Assembly (NCBI RefSeq): GCF_014207635.1
Contig: NZ_JACHIE010000002.1
Coordinates: 124,001 to 188,000 of the forward strand
Origin: Acetobacter lovaniensis
GTDB taxonomy: Bacteria; Pseudomonadota; Alphaproteobacteria; Acetobacterales; Acetobacteraceae
Length of the DNA stretch: 64,000 nucleotides
Direction: 5' to 3'
The notes beneath the pieces were generated by a model, which saw only the letters and a program-made list of their open reading frames with translations, was not told where the DNA came from and made no database searches. Below are positions 1 to 7,872 of the stretch, piece by piece; the stretch's first letter is position 1; the number at the start of each line of letters is the position of its first letter. A program made the position numbers and the translations under genes.

Positions 1-2
1 AG

Positions 3-548
3 TTGCTTATTCTGGACGAACCCACCAACCATCTGGACCTCGACGCGCGTGATGCGCTGATCCGCGCACTGGCGGATTTTGAAGGGGCGGTGGTGCTGAT
101 CAGCCATGACCCGCATCTGGTGGAACTGGTGGCGGACCGGCTGTGGCTGGTGGCAGATGGGCAGGTCACCCCGTTTGAAGGGGATATGGCCGAATACCGC
201 ACATGGCTGCTTGAGCGTAGCCGCGCCAGCAACCGCCCCAGACAGGACGCCACAAGCCAGAACAGCCGCAAGGACGAACGCCGCGACCGGGCCGAAATCC
301 GCAAGGCGCAGGCTCCCTTGCGTAAAATTGTCAAGGATGCGGAAGCCAAGCTGGCCAAGCTGGCCCTTGAACGCACAAAGCTGGAAGCCGCTCTGGCTGA
401 CCCGGCTCTGTACGAACCGGGCAAGGCAGCAGAAGTAACCCGCCTGAACACCCGGCTGGCCACCATTGCCAGAGAGGAATCCGAAGCCGAAGAACGCTGG
501 CTGACCGCCGAAGCCCAGATGGAAGAAGACACGACCAGCGCCCCATAA
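3..548 (+). CDS. ABC-F family ATP-binding protein, C-terminal part (5' end outside window)
   Basis: The gene runs in from the left edge and only 181 residues are visible. They begin at the Walker B segment LILDEPTNHLD, whose DEPTNHLD form is characteristic of soluble ABC-F ATPases, followed by the H-loop SHDPHLV about 25 residues later. Residues 75-175 are rich in Lys, Glu, Ala and Arg (AEIRKAQAPLRK and following) and look like the C-terminal coiled coil of Uup/YheS-type members. There are no membrane segments. ABC-F proteins act on the ribosome rather than in transport. Which subfamily this is cannot be decided without the N-terminal half. Confidence 0.9.
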   Translation: MLILDEPTNHLDLDARDALIRALADFEGAVVLISHDPHLVELVADRLWLVADGQVTPFEGDMAEYRTWLLERSRASNRPRQDATSQNSRKDERRDRAEIRKAQAPLRKIVKDAEAKLAKLALERTKLEAALADPALYEPGKAAEVTRLNTRLATIAREESEAEERWLTAEAQMEEDTTSAP

Positions 549-608
549 GCGCAGTTCGGCACCCAACCACCCTGTCCCTCCCCTCCGGCTGGAGGGGCAG
601 GTGATCTT

Positions 609-1010
609 TCAGGCCGTTATGGATGTTGTGGAGGTGGTGTAATTCACGTCGTTCTCCTCAAGCACCTTGCGGAGAGACTTAAGCGATTCAATGTTTTGCT
701 GGACGTTGAAGACGCCGTTTTTTTCCTGATAATCCAGTAACGAATCAATCATGGCGTACATGTTGGTTGAGCCACTCACGAGCTTTCCGCCATTCACACC
801 TTCCAGAGCGTAGCCATCCATCAGAGCCATTGTAACACTTTGATGGAGCGAAATCTTGCCCTCCAGCGACAGCTCCCGCCGTGCGGATTCCATTTCCTGC
901 GGTGTCATGTTGCTGAAATCCAGCCCGAGCGACTTCCTGTTCTGGCTTTGCTGGGCCGCGCTCGCCGGGCTGTTCAGGATCTGGTAGGGGCTGCTGATTT
1001 CCATGCTCAC
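609..1010 (-). CDS. Hypothetical protein, 133 aa, not recognised
   Basis: I do not recognise this protein. It is small, soluble and mostly helical in appearance, without signal peptide, membrane segment or cysteine. The N-terminus is Ser/Gln-rich. A charged middle part (TPQEMESARRELSLEGKI) is followed by a helix-like stretch near residues 85-120 (MIDSLLDYQEKNGVF, SLKSLRKVLEEN), and the tail is Thr/Ser-rich. It stands alone between the converging ABC-F gene and the MFS gene, about 160 bases downstream of the latter. Codon use and GC content look native. The size and Ser/Gln-rich ends would fit a small structural or flagellar accessory protein, but that is only an impression. Confidence 0.6.
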   Translation of the reverse strand: MSMEISSPYQILNSPASAAQQSQNRKSLGLDFSNMTPQEMESARRELSLEGKISLHQSVTMALMDGYALEGVNGGKLVSGSTNMYAMIDSLLDYQEKNGVFNVQQNIESLKSLRKVLEENDVNYTTSTTSITA

Positions 1011-1112
1011 ACACCTTCAGTATTGATCTGTTTTTTGCACCTGCCCGCTCAGGGTTATAAATAAACAGCAGGCCAGTCGAGTAAAAACCACGGCAATACC
1101 GCAGTAATGGCC

Positions 1113-1136
1113 CTGTGCGCCCTGCGGGGCGCACAG
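1113..1136. terminator. Strong GC hairpin downstream of the MFS gene
   Basis: A perfect 10-bp stem (CTGTGCGCCC / GGGCGCACAG) with a TGCG tetraloop lies 36 bases beyond the stop codon of the minus-strand MFS gene. There is no obvious U-run after it on the minus strand, so it may be a transcript-end stabilising hairpin rather than a textbook terminator. Confidence 0.5.
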
Positions 1137-1171
1137 CAGCCCTTATGCGCGCGCAAGGCCTATTATTCGGC

Positions 1172-2383
1172 TTACGCAGCCCCACCTTCTGCCAGCGCGG
1201 CTTTTCTGGCATCCAGCGTTTCCACCCGTAGCGAGAGCAGGAAAAGCACCAGCCCCACGAGCGAGAGCGCCATACCAGCCCAGCCTGTGGCTTCCAGCCC
1301 AAACCCCACAGCCAGCACCACCCCGCCCAGCCAAGCCCCAATGGCGTTGGCAAGGTTGAAGGCCGCGTGGTTCATGGAGGCGGCGAGGGTCTGTGCATCG
1401 GCCGCCACATCCATCAGGCGGACCTGCATGGCCGGACCAATGGCAATGCCACCACCAAGCATAAAAACGGCCAGCGCCGTCAGCCAGACCGAATGTGCAA
1501 CCAGCGCAAACAGGCCCAGTGCGGCGGCATTCCACAAAAACGCAAAAATGGTTGCCCATTTCAGGTTCCTGTCCATCAGGTGGCCGCCAGCCCATGCGCC
1601 CGTACACATGCCGACACCCCAGAGCGCCTGAAAAAGCGGCACCCCCCAGAGCGGCACATGGGTGACATCCTGCAACGTTACGGAAAAATAGGTGTACACG
1701 CAGAACATGCCACCACACCCCACCGCCACGGTGCCCATGACGTACCAGACCTGCTTGCGTGAAAACGCGCCAAGCTCCGACAGGGCCGAACGCCCCCGGT
1801 TAGGCGCATCATACGGCACCCATGCCAGCACCATAAGGCAGCACACAACGCCCATAAGGCCGATAAACAGGTAGGACAGCCGCCACCCGAAATAGGACCC
1901 GGCATAGGTGGCAAAGGGAGCGCCGACCACATTGGCAATGGTCAGGCCCGAAAAAACACGCCCCACGGCCCGCCCACGGTAGCCACGGTCCACCAGCCCT
2001 GCGGCAACCAGCGCGGCAACCCCCATAAAGGAGCCATGCGGCAGCCCGGTTACAAAACGCGCCAGATCAAGCATACCCAGCGAGGCGGCAAGTGTACCCA
2101 GTGCATTGGCCACGGCAAACCAGCCCATGAGCAGCACCAGCAACTGCCTGCGCGACATCTGCGCCGCCATGACCGACACAACAGGAGCCCCGACCACAAC
2201 CCCCAGAGCATAGGCCGAAATAGCCTCCCCCGTGCGTGGAATACTGGCATGCATGCTGTCCGCCATCTGGGGCAGCAGCCCCATTGCCGCAAACTCTCCC
2301 GTGCCGATGGCAAACGTGCCCACCGCCAGAGCGAGAATGGCTTTGGAGGCAGCCGCCAGCCCACCGTCGTTCCCGCCAGACAT
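1172..2383 (-). CDS. MFS transporter, DHA1/AraJ-like
   Basis: A 403-residue integral membrane protein with the length and about 12 hydrophobic segments of the major facilitator superfamily, in the style of AraJ/arabinose-efflux drug:H+ antiporters. Typical features are the Gly/Ala-rich first helix (LALAVGTFAIGTGEF), the basic loop after TM2-3 (SRRQLLVL), and TM5 GAPFATYAG. Function is probably proton-driven export of a small molecule across the inner membrane; the substrate cannot be read from sequence. It is monocistronic and divergent from the AI-2E gene downstream. An ATG at 2383 is a good start because the first helix begins about 13 residues later. Confidence 0.9.
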   Translation of the reverse strand: MSGGNDGGLAAASKAILALAVGTFAIGTGEFAAMGLLPQMADSMHASIPRTGEAISAYALGVVVGAPVVSVMAAQMSRRQLLVLLMGWFAVANALGTLAASLGMLDLARFVTGLPHGSFMGVAALVAAGLVDRGYRGRAVGRVFSGLTIANVVGAPFATYAGSYFGWRLSYLFIGLMGVVCCLMVLAWVPYDAPNRGRSALSELGAFSRKQVWYVMGTVAVGCGGMFCVYTYFSVTLQDVTHVPLWGVPLFQALWGVGMCTGAWAGGHLMDRNLKWATIFAFLWNAAALGLFALVAHSVWLTALAVFMLGGGIAIGPAMQVRLMDVAADAQTLAASMNHAAFNLANAIGAWLGGVVLAVGFGLEATGWAGMALSLVGLVLFLLSLRVETLDARKAALAEGGAA

Positions 2384-2543
2384 GTCCGTATTATGCTCCT
2401 GTAACCATACTAAAGAAATTTCTTCTCACATCCGCGCATGAATGGATAAGATTACACAAAAAAGTAAGACATCATGTGCTTACAGATTAACGACACGGAC
2501 AGCCGTTACACAGCCTCCCCCGATCCTGAAAGAATTTTCTTGC

Positions 2544-3644
2544 ATGCCATCTGACAGCGGTTCCTCTTCTTCGCCCATGCCATCACCGGACTCGCCTATA
2601 TTTGGTCCCGAACACATTGCCCGCATTCTGCGCCTGTCCATAGGGACTGTGTGCATTGGCCTGCTCATATGGCTTTTGGGTGATGTGCTTATGGTGGTGT
2701 TTGCCTCCGTGCTGTGCGCGGTGGTGCTGTATGGGCTGGCCCGCATCCTGCGCCGCCACCTTGGCGTGTCGCATGCATGGGCGCTGACCATTGTGGTGCT
2801 GGCCCTGCTGGCGAGTGCGGCCCTGCTGGTCTGGAACAGCGGCCCCGCCATTGTCAGCGAGGTGATCCGCCTGCAAGAAGCCCTGCGCCAGCAGGAAATG
2901 GCCTTGCGGGACACGCTGCAGAGCACCCCCACCGGGCAGATGATCCTGAACTATCTGCCTGCCTCCCTTGGGGGCCGTCATACCGGGGGCGATAGCGGTC
3001 TGGCCTCCCTTGGCTCACGTATTGCCGGGTCCATGACCGGCATACTGGGGTCCGCCTTTGGCGCCATTGGCACGCTGATTGTGGTGCTGATTGCCGGGCT
3101 GTATTTTGCCATGTCCCCCGCCACTTACGCCAATGGACTGCTACGGCTGGTGCCGGAAGAACGTCGCCCGATCATCCGGCAACTGCTGCTGCGGGCGGGG
3201 CAGACCCTGTGGGCATGGGTTGCAGGCCAATCGCTGGACATGCTGGTGGTTGGCACGCTCTCGGGCATCGGGCTGTGGTTTATTGGCGTGCCTCTGGCAC
3301 TGGCGCTGGGTGTGCTGGCGGGGATGTGCAATTTCATTCCCTATATTGGCGCCATCATGGGGGCCGTGCCTGCCCTGCTGCTCGCCCTTTCCCTTGGCAC
3401 GCGCGAGACCATTATGGTGGCGGTGCTGTATGGCGTGATCCAGTTTTTTGAAGGCAACGTGCTTGCCCCCGTTATCCAGCGCCATGCAGTGCAGATGCCA
3501 CCGGCCCTTACCGTGCTGTCCCAGACCCTGTTTGGAGCCATTCTGGGCTTTCCGGGGCTGATTTTTGCATCCCCCCTAACTGCGGTTTTACTGGCAATGC
3601 TTGATTCTCTCACAAAACCCCTAGCCGAAGCAGACCGTATATGA
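2544..3644 (+). CDS. AI-2E family transporter (PerM/YdiK-like)
   Basis: A 366-residue multi-spanning inner-membrane protein of the AI-2E exporter-like family (TqsA, PerM, YdiK). It shows the family layout: two N-terminal helices (SIGTVCIGLLIWLLGDVLMV and the next), a periplasmic amphipathic region (residues about 95-165), then a C-terminal bundle containing GVPLALALGVLAGMCNFIPY and the late motif GLIFASPLTAVLLAMLDS. An upstream in-frame ATG at 2442 would add 34 residues that look unlike the family, so the ATG at 2544 is preferred. The substrate is unknown; few family members really export AI-2. No operon partner. Confidence 0.88.
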   Translation: MPSDSGSSSSPMPSPDSPIFGPEHIARILRLSIGTVCIGLLIWLLGDVLMVVFASVLCAVVLYGLARILRRHLGVSHAWALTIVVLALLASAALLVWNSGPAIVSEVIRLQEALRQQEMALRDTLQSTPTGQMILNYLPASLGGRHTGGDSGLASLGSRIAGSMTGILGSAFGAIGTLIVVLIAGLYFAMSPATYANGLLRLVPEERRPIIRQLLLRAGQTLWAWVAGQSLDMLVVGTLSGIGLWFIGVPLALALGVLAGMCNFIPYIGAIMGAVPALLLALSLGTRETIMVAVLYGVIQFFEGNVLAPVIQRHAVQMPPALTVLSQTLFGAILGFPGLIFASPLTAVLLAMLDSLTKPLAEADRI

Positions 3645-3726
3645 AACATTTCCGCACTAGCCCGTGACAAGAACATATATTTCTTGTAAGAATTTGGTAA
3701 TCCGTTTGGGTAATTGAGGTCTGTCT

Positions 3727-4404
3727 ATGCGTGTTCTTCTAATAGAAGATGATCAAACGGTCCGTAACTTTGTTGCCAAGGGCCTGTCTGAAGCCGGTCA
3801 TCTGGTGGAACAGGCGGCAGACGGCAAGCAGGGCCTTGCCCTTGCCTGCCAGGACAAGTTCGATGTCATCATTCTCGACCGTATGCTCCCCGGTGGGGTA
3901 GAGGGGCTCCATATTCTTGAAACCCTGCGCCGCGAAGGCAACCTGACCCCCGTTCTCCTGCTCTCCGCTCTGGCGGATGTGGACGAAAAAGTGGCCGGGC
4001 TTAAAGCAGGCGGGGATGACTACGTCAGCAAGCCCTTTTCCTTTTCCGAGCTACAGGCCCGGCTGGAAGCCCTTGTGCGCCGCAACCGCAACGAGGCCCA
4101 GCCCCTGACCAAGCTGAGTGTGGGCGATCTGGAAATAGACCTGCTCTCCCGCGCTGTCCGCCGGGGTGGGCAGAAAATAGACCTGCAACCGCGCGAATTC
4201 CGGCTGCTGGAATTTTTAATGCGCCATACCGGACAGGTCGTCACCCGCACCATGCTGCTGGAAGGCGTATGGGACTACCATTTTGATCCGCAGACCAATG
4301 TAATTGACGTCCATATCTCCCGCCTGCGCCAGAAAATAGATAAACCGTTTGAACATGCTCTGGTGCATACGGTGCGCAACGCCGGATACATGCTGCAGGA
4401 ATGA
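3727..4404 (+). CDS. OmpR-family response regulator
   Basis: A 225-residue two-domain regulator. The receiver domain (1-115) has the acidic pair EDD at 7-9, the phospho-acceptor Asp51 in VIILDRMLP, and Lys102 in YVSKPFS. The C-terminal winged helix (about 127-223) reads GDLEIDLLSR...LQPREFRLLEFL...VDVHISRLRQK-type, typical of OmpR/PhoB DNA binding. The stop codon overlaps the start of the downstream histidine kinase by four bases, so the two are translationally coupled and form one two-component system. The nearest relatives by pattern are the QseB/CopR/TctD type; the signal is unknown. Confidence 0.95.
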   Translation: MRVLLIEDDQTVRNFVAKGLSEAGHLVEQAADGKQGLALACQDKFDVIILDRMLPGGVEGLHILETLRREGNLTPVLLLSALADVDEKVAGLKAGGDDYVSKPFSFSELQARLEALVRRNRNEAQPLTKLSVGDLEIDLLSRAVRRGGQKIDLQPREFRLLEFLMRHTGQVVTRTMLLEGVWDYHFDPQTNVIDVHISRLRQKIDKPFEHALVHTVRNAGYMLQE

Positions 4405-5843
4405 CCGGACCAGCACGATTTATGCAGACCATTTTACGCAAGGTCCGCATACAATCCGTCAGCCTGCGTTTCGGTCTTGTTTACAGCGTTCTGTTTATCA
4501 GCTCCGCCATTCTGTTCCTGTCATTTGTATGGTGGGGCACCATTGGCCTGCTGGAGCAGCGCGTACGCCACTCCATAGCGCTTGATGCCCACGCCCTGCT
4601 GACAGAATGGCAGCATGCCGGTATTCCGGGGCTGGAAAACCTGATCAACAACCGTCTGGCGCAGGATATAGATGACAACGCCCTGTACCTGCTGAGTGCG
4701 CCGGACGGCAAACTGCTGGCAGGCAATCTGGCCCACTGGCCCATACGGCTTGATGCCGCCCTGACATGGCAGACCCTGCCTGTACTCCGCGATGGGCAAC
4801 TCAACCTTGCGCAGGTCCGCGTCTGGACCCTGCAAGGCAATTACCTCCTGCTGATCGGACGCGATATTAGTGAGCGCACCCAGATCCAGCGGATGCTCAC
4901 GGACGCCATGCTCTGGACATGCCTTATGGTCGGGCTGCTGGCCGTTGGCGGGGGCTGGGTTGTACGCGTCCTGTTCCGGCGGATCATCCATTCCATCAAC
5001 CGCACAACTCTGGCCATTACGCGGGGCGACATGTCCCGCCGCATTCCCGTATCGGGCATGGGGGACGAGCTGGACGATGTGGCCCTGACCATCAACCAGA
5101 TGCTCGACCGCATTACCCGGCTTATGGATGGGGTCAAACAGGTTTCCAACTCCATTGCCCATGACCTGCGCACCCCCATTGCCCGCGCCCGCGCGGAACT
5201 GGAGGATGCCTCCCGCTCCGCCACAAACGAACTGGCCCTGCGCGCCGCCATTGATCAGGCCGCGGTCAATCTGGATAAGGTGACCGGCATTTGCGAAGCC
5301 CTGCTGCGCATTGCCCAGATTGAGGCTGGCACCCGCCGCTCGGCCTTTGCCATATTCGATCTGGCCACCACCTTGCGGGACATTACGGAATTATATGAAG
5401 CCGTGGCAGATGAGCATGGCCTCAAGCTACAGAGGAATTTCCCTCTCCACCTGCCATTCAGGGGAGATCAGGCCATGTTCCAGCAGGCTTTGGCCAATAT
5501 TCTGGACAACGCCATCAAGTTCTCTCCCCCGCAAGGCACCATAAACCTGAGCGCACAGCACATTCCCGCTGCTTCCTCCGCCGAACATGCACAGACAGGC
5601 ACCATCCGCATTATGGTTGTGGACAGCGGGATTGGTATGAATGACGCGGATCTTGCCCGTGCATCGGAACGCTTTTTCCGGGCCGAGCAGGCACGCCATA
5701 CCCCCGGTTCGGGGCTGGGGCTGGCCCTTGTACAGGCTATTGTGGAACTGCATGGCGGCACATTGCTTTTGTCGCACAACAATCCCGGCCTTGCGGTGAC
5801 TATAGATGTGCCCGCGATATATGATTACCCTGATAAACTTTAA
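4401..5843 (+). CDS. Sensor histidine kinase, HAMP-containing
   Basis: A 480-residue membrane kinase paired with the upstream OmpR-type regulator. It has one N-terminal helix (about 20-45), a periplasmic sensor region of about 110 residues, a second helix (about 172-194, LMVGLLAVGGGWVVRVLF), a HAMP linker, and an H-box SIAHDLRTP with phospho-accepting His254. The ATPase domain follows with N-box NILDNAIKFS, G1 VVDSGIGM and G2 GSGLGLALVQ. Layout and motif wording fit the HisKA/CusS-QseC group. The start overlaps the regulator's stop (ATGA). The stimulus cannot be inferred from the neighbours. Confidence 0.95.
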   Translation: MTGPARFMQTILRKVRIQSVSLRFGLVYSVLFISSAILFLSFVWWGTIGLLEQRVRHSIALDAHALLTEWQHAGIPGLENLINNRLAQDIDDNALYLLSAPDGKLLAGNLAHWPIRLDAALTWQTLPVLRDGQLNLAQVRVWTLQGNYLLLIGRDISERTQIQRMLTDAMLWTCLMVGLLAVGGGWVVRVLFRRIIHSINRTTLAITRGDMSRRIPVSGMGDELDDVALTINQMLDRITRLMDGVKQVSNSIAHDLRTPIARARAELEDASRSATNELALRAAIDQAAVNLDKVTGICEALLRIAQIEAGTRRSAFAIFDLATTLRDITELYEAVADEHGLKLQRNFPLHLPFRGDQAMFQQALANILDNAIKFSPPQGTINLSAQHIPAASSAEHAQTGTIRIMVVDSGIGMNDADLARASERFFRAEQARHTPGSGLGLALVQAIVELHGGTLLLSHNNPGLAVTIDVPAIYDYPDKL

Positions 5844-5949
5844 ACTATACGTAATATTACAATGATGACCTAAATCTATTAACGTTAATAGATCGTTTTT
5901 GGCGGATAGTTTTGTTGAAATAACATGCAATTACGTCTCTTAGTGTCCC

Positions 5950-6300
5950 ATGAAGTTCCGCTCACCCCTTCTTCTGGCTCTGGCGTGCGTTATCACTGGT
6001 GGTTCCGTCACACTTGCCAGTCAGGCACACCTGCCAACATCTGTGCTTTTTGGCTGGGACTTGTTTCCCTCCCCCCGATTATCCTCCCCTATTGTCGTCA
6101 CTTCAGACAGCCTTTCCTTCTGCCTTGAACTTGCCCATTTGATAGATTCATATGCAGCGACAAAAGCTTCTGTCTCCGTCTCGGTCTCTGTCTCCAGATT
6201 AGAAACGGAAGGCATGAATCTTTGCCAAAAAGGGCATATCCGCCCTGGACTGGTGCGGTTGCGCCGCGCCTTACTGAATGCTGAAGGAGCACCATCGTGA
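5950..6300 (+). CDS. Small exported protein of unknown function
   Basis: A 116-residue reading frame whose N-terminus looks like a Sec signal peptide (MKFRSPLLLALACVITGG, cleavage plausible after the Ala/Ser stretch near residue 24). The rest is not recognised: a middle segment has a Ser-Val dipeptide run (SVSVSVSV, about residues 77-85), and the C-terminus is basic. Its last codons overlap the start of the following SIMPL-domain gene by four bases (GTGA), which supports translation and coupling. The ribosome binding site is weak, so the start is uncertain. It may be an envelope partner of the SIMPL protein. Confidence 0.5.
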   Translation: MKFRSPLLLALACVITGGSVTLASQAHLPTSVLFGWDLFPSPRLSSPIVVTSDSLSFCLELAHLIDSYAATKASVSVSVSVSRLETEGMNLCQKGHIRPGLVRLRRALLNAEGAPS

Positions 6301-7028
6301 CTCTTCTCCCATCTTTCAAGCCCATGGGCTTTCTGGCACTCGCTTCAGGCGCGGCTGTACTGGCCCATACGCTCCCTGCCCATGCTCAGAACAATCCCGA
6401 GCCTTATACCCGGCTGGAAATCCATGCCACAGGCACAACAGAGGCCGCACCAGACAAGCTGAGTGCGCGCTTCAGGGCGGAAAGCCAGAACAGGAATGCC
6501 GCCTCCGCTCAGGGGGATGTGAATGCCGTGGTTAAAAAAGCCACAGATGAAGCGGCCAGAAATACCGACATCAAAACCGCAGTGCTCCAGTATTCCGTTT
6601 ACGAGACACAGCCCGAAAAAGCCCGCCCTTACTGGACCGCCAGCCAGACCCTGAGCCTTTCCGCCACGGATGGGAAAAGCCTTTTACCTCTGGCCGGACA
6701 GTTGCAGGCACAGGGGCTTATTCTGGAAGGGCTGGAGTGGTCACTCTCGGACGAAAAACGCCAGAGTCTGTTTCTGGAAGCCGAGAAAAAAGCCATAACG
6801 GAACTGAAAAAACAGGCCGATACACTCGCCCAATCCCTTGGCCTCCATGTCGCCCGGTTTGTGCAGATCAGTGTATCTGATCAGGACTATCCCCGCCCCA
6901 TGCCGATCATGCTCCGTGCCGCCGTTGCTGGCGCTGCGAACGATGCTGTCGGCTCCAGCCCTTCCAGTACGGCAGAAGCCCAGACCGTACGCGCCGATCT
7001 GCGGGCAACCGTGCTGCTGGAGCCCTAA
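6297..7028 (+). CDS. SIMPL domain-containing periplasmic protein
   Basis: A 243-residue exported protein of the SIMPL (DUF541) family. Residues 1-31 form a signal peptide ending near AHAQNN. The mature part opens with the family pattern RLEIHATGTTEAAPDKLSAR, continues with YSVYETQ, and ends with the two-strand element VRADLRATVLLEP. Family members (for example the E. coli YggE and BP26/OMP28 of Brucella) are periplasmic oligomers linked to oxidative stress; the molecular role is unsettled. The GTG start at 6297 overlaps the upstream small gene. A strong terminator follows 90 bases after the stop. Confidence 0.9.
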   Translation: MTLLPSFKPMGFLALASGAAVLAHTLPAHAQNNPEPYTRLEIHATGTTEAAPDKLSARFRAESQNRNAASAQGDVNAVVKKATDEAARNTDIKTAVLQYSVYETQPEKARPYWTASQTLSLSATDGKSLLPLAGQLQAQGLILEGLEWSLSDEKRQSLFLEAEKKAITELKKQADTLAQSLGLHVARFVQISVSDQDYPRPMPIMLRAAVAGAANDAVGSSPSSTAEAQTVRADLRATVLLEP

Positions 7029-7117
7029 AGCATAGCTTTGAGGCCATGTGCATTACCAGTCAGCCCTGCTCCCCTTTGACCCGGCCAGATCAATACCAGA
7101 CGGAATGGTCAGCGCAT

Positions 7118-7155
7118 AAAAAAACCGCCCGGAGTTCAGCCCCGGGCGGTTTTTG
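7118..7155. terminator. Bidirectional intrinsic terminator between SIMPL gene and infC
   Basis: A 12-bp perfect stem, AAAACCGCCCGG (7121-7132) with CCGGGCGGTTTT (7142-7153), and a 9-base loop. T-rich bases follow on the plus strand and A-rich bases precede it, so it can end both converging transcripts, the SIMPL gene and thrS-infC. Confidence 0.92.
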
Positions 7156-7180
7156 GTAGCCAGTCCAGAAAGACAAAGGT

Positions 7181-7717
7181 CTAGCGCGGTGCCAGCACCA
7201 TAATCATCTGGCGGTTTTCAAGGCGGGGCATCTGCTCCACCTTGGCCAGTTCATCAATTTCTGTCCGAATCCGTTCCAGAACCTTGATCCCCAGTTCCTG
7301 ATGCGCCATTTCGCGCCCACGGAAACGCAGTGTGACCTTGACCTTATCCCCGTCGCCAATAAAGCTTTTCACAGAACGCATCTTAACCTGGTAGTCATTT
7401 TCGTCGATGTTCGGACGAACCTTGACTTCCTTGATTTCAATAACTTTCTGTTTTTTCTTGGCTTCGTTGCGCTTTTTCTGCTGCTCGTACTTGAACTTGC
7501 CGTAGTCGAGAATCTTTACAACCGGCGGCTCAGCATTGGGGCTTATTTCCAGCAGGTCCAGCCCAACGCCATAGGCACGGGCAAGCGCATCACGCACGGA
7601 CATAACGCCCGCCATTTCGCCTGTTTCATCAATCAGGCGAACCTGCGGCACACGAATTTCTTCATTCACGCGCGGCCCTTCTTTGCTGGGTGCCGCGGGG
7701 TAAGGGGATCTGACTAT
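7181..7717 (-). CDS. infC: Translation initiation factor IF-3
   Basis: Binds the 30S subunit and controls start-codon fidelity. The protein has the two IF-3 domains: the N-terminal part with [21 protein letters not shown], the Lys-rich linker ([14 protein letters not shown]), and the C-terminal domain with IKEVKVRP and [12 protein letters not shown]. The usual length of about 178 residues is only reached if translation starts at the ATA codon at 7717-7715: an AGGAG sits six bases upstream of it, and the in-frame stretch [15 protein letters not shown] joins directly to VNEEIRV. The GTG at 7669 has no comparable site. AUU/AUA starts are known in infC of other bacteria and support autoregulation. 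It lies downstream of thrS, as is usual; rpmI and rplT are not here. Confidence 0.95.
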   Translation of the reverse strand: MVRSPYPAAPSKEGPRVNEEIRVPQVRLIDETGEMAGVMSVRDALARAYGVGLDLLEISPNAEPPVVKILDYGKFKYEQQKKRNEAKKKQKVIEIKEVKVRPNIDENDYQVKMRSVKSFIGDGDKVKVTLRFRGREMAHQELGIKVLERIRTEIDELAKVEQMPRLENRQMIMVLAPR

Positions 7718-7754
7718 GGTCGGCTCCTGTAGTACATTTCAAAAACAAACAGAG

Positions 7755-7771
7755 GCACCGGTACCCGGTGC
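7755..7771 (-). promoter_or_regulatory. Hairpin with U-rich tail between thrS and infC (possible attenuator)
   Basis: On the minus strand a 7-bp stem GCACCGG / CCGGTGC with a GTA loop is followed by CTCTGTTTGTTTTTG, the look of an intrinsic terminator, placed 38 bases before the infC start. It could attenuate readthrough from thrS or simply separate the genes. Inferred from shape only. Confidence 0.5.
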
Positions 7772-7872
7772 TCCGCCTGCTGTTAGTATGTGCGCAATTC
7801 TCCGCTGTTTATCAAGCGGTCCATGCAATAAATCAGGGGCATTGCAGCATTGCCACAAAAACCCGCCCTGCT

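Noticed and set aside
2442-2543. Earlier start for the AI-2E family gene
   Set aside because: The 34 added residues are unlike the family N-terminus and the first membrane helix is well placed after the ATG at 2544.
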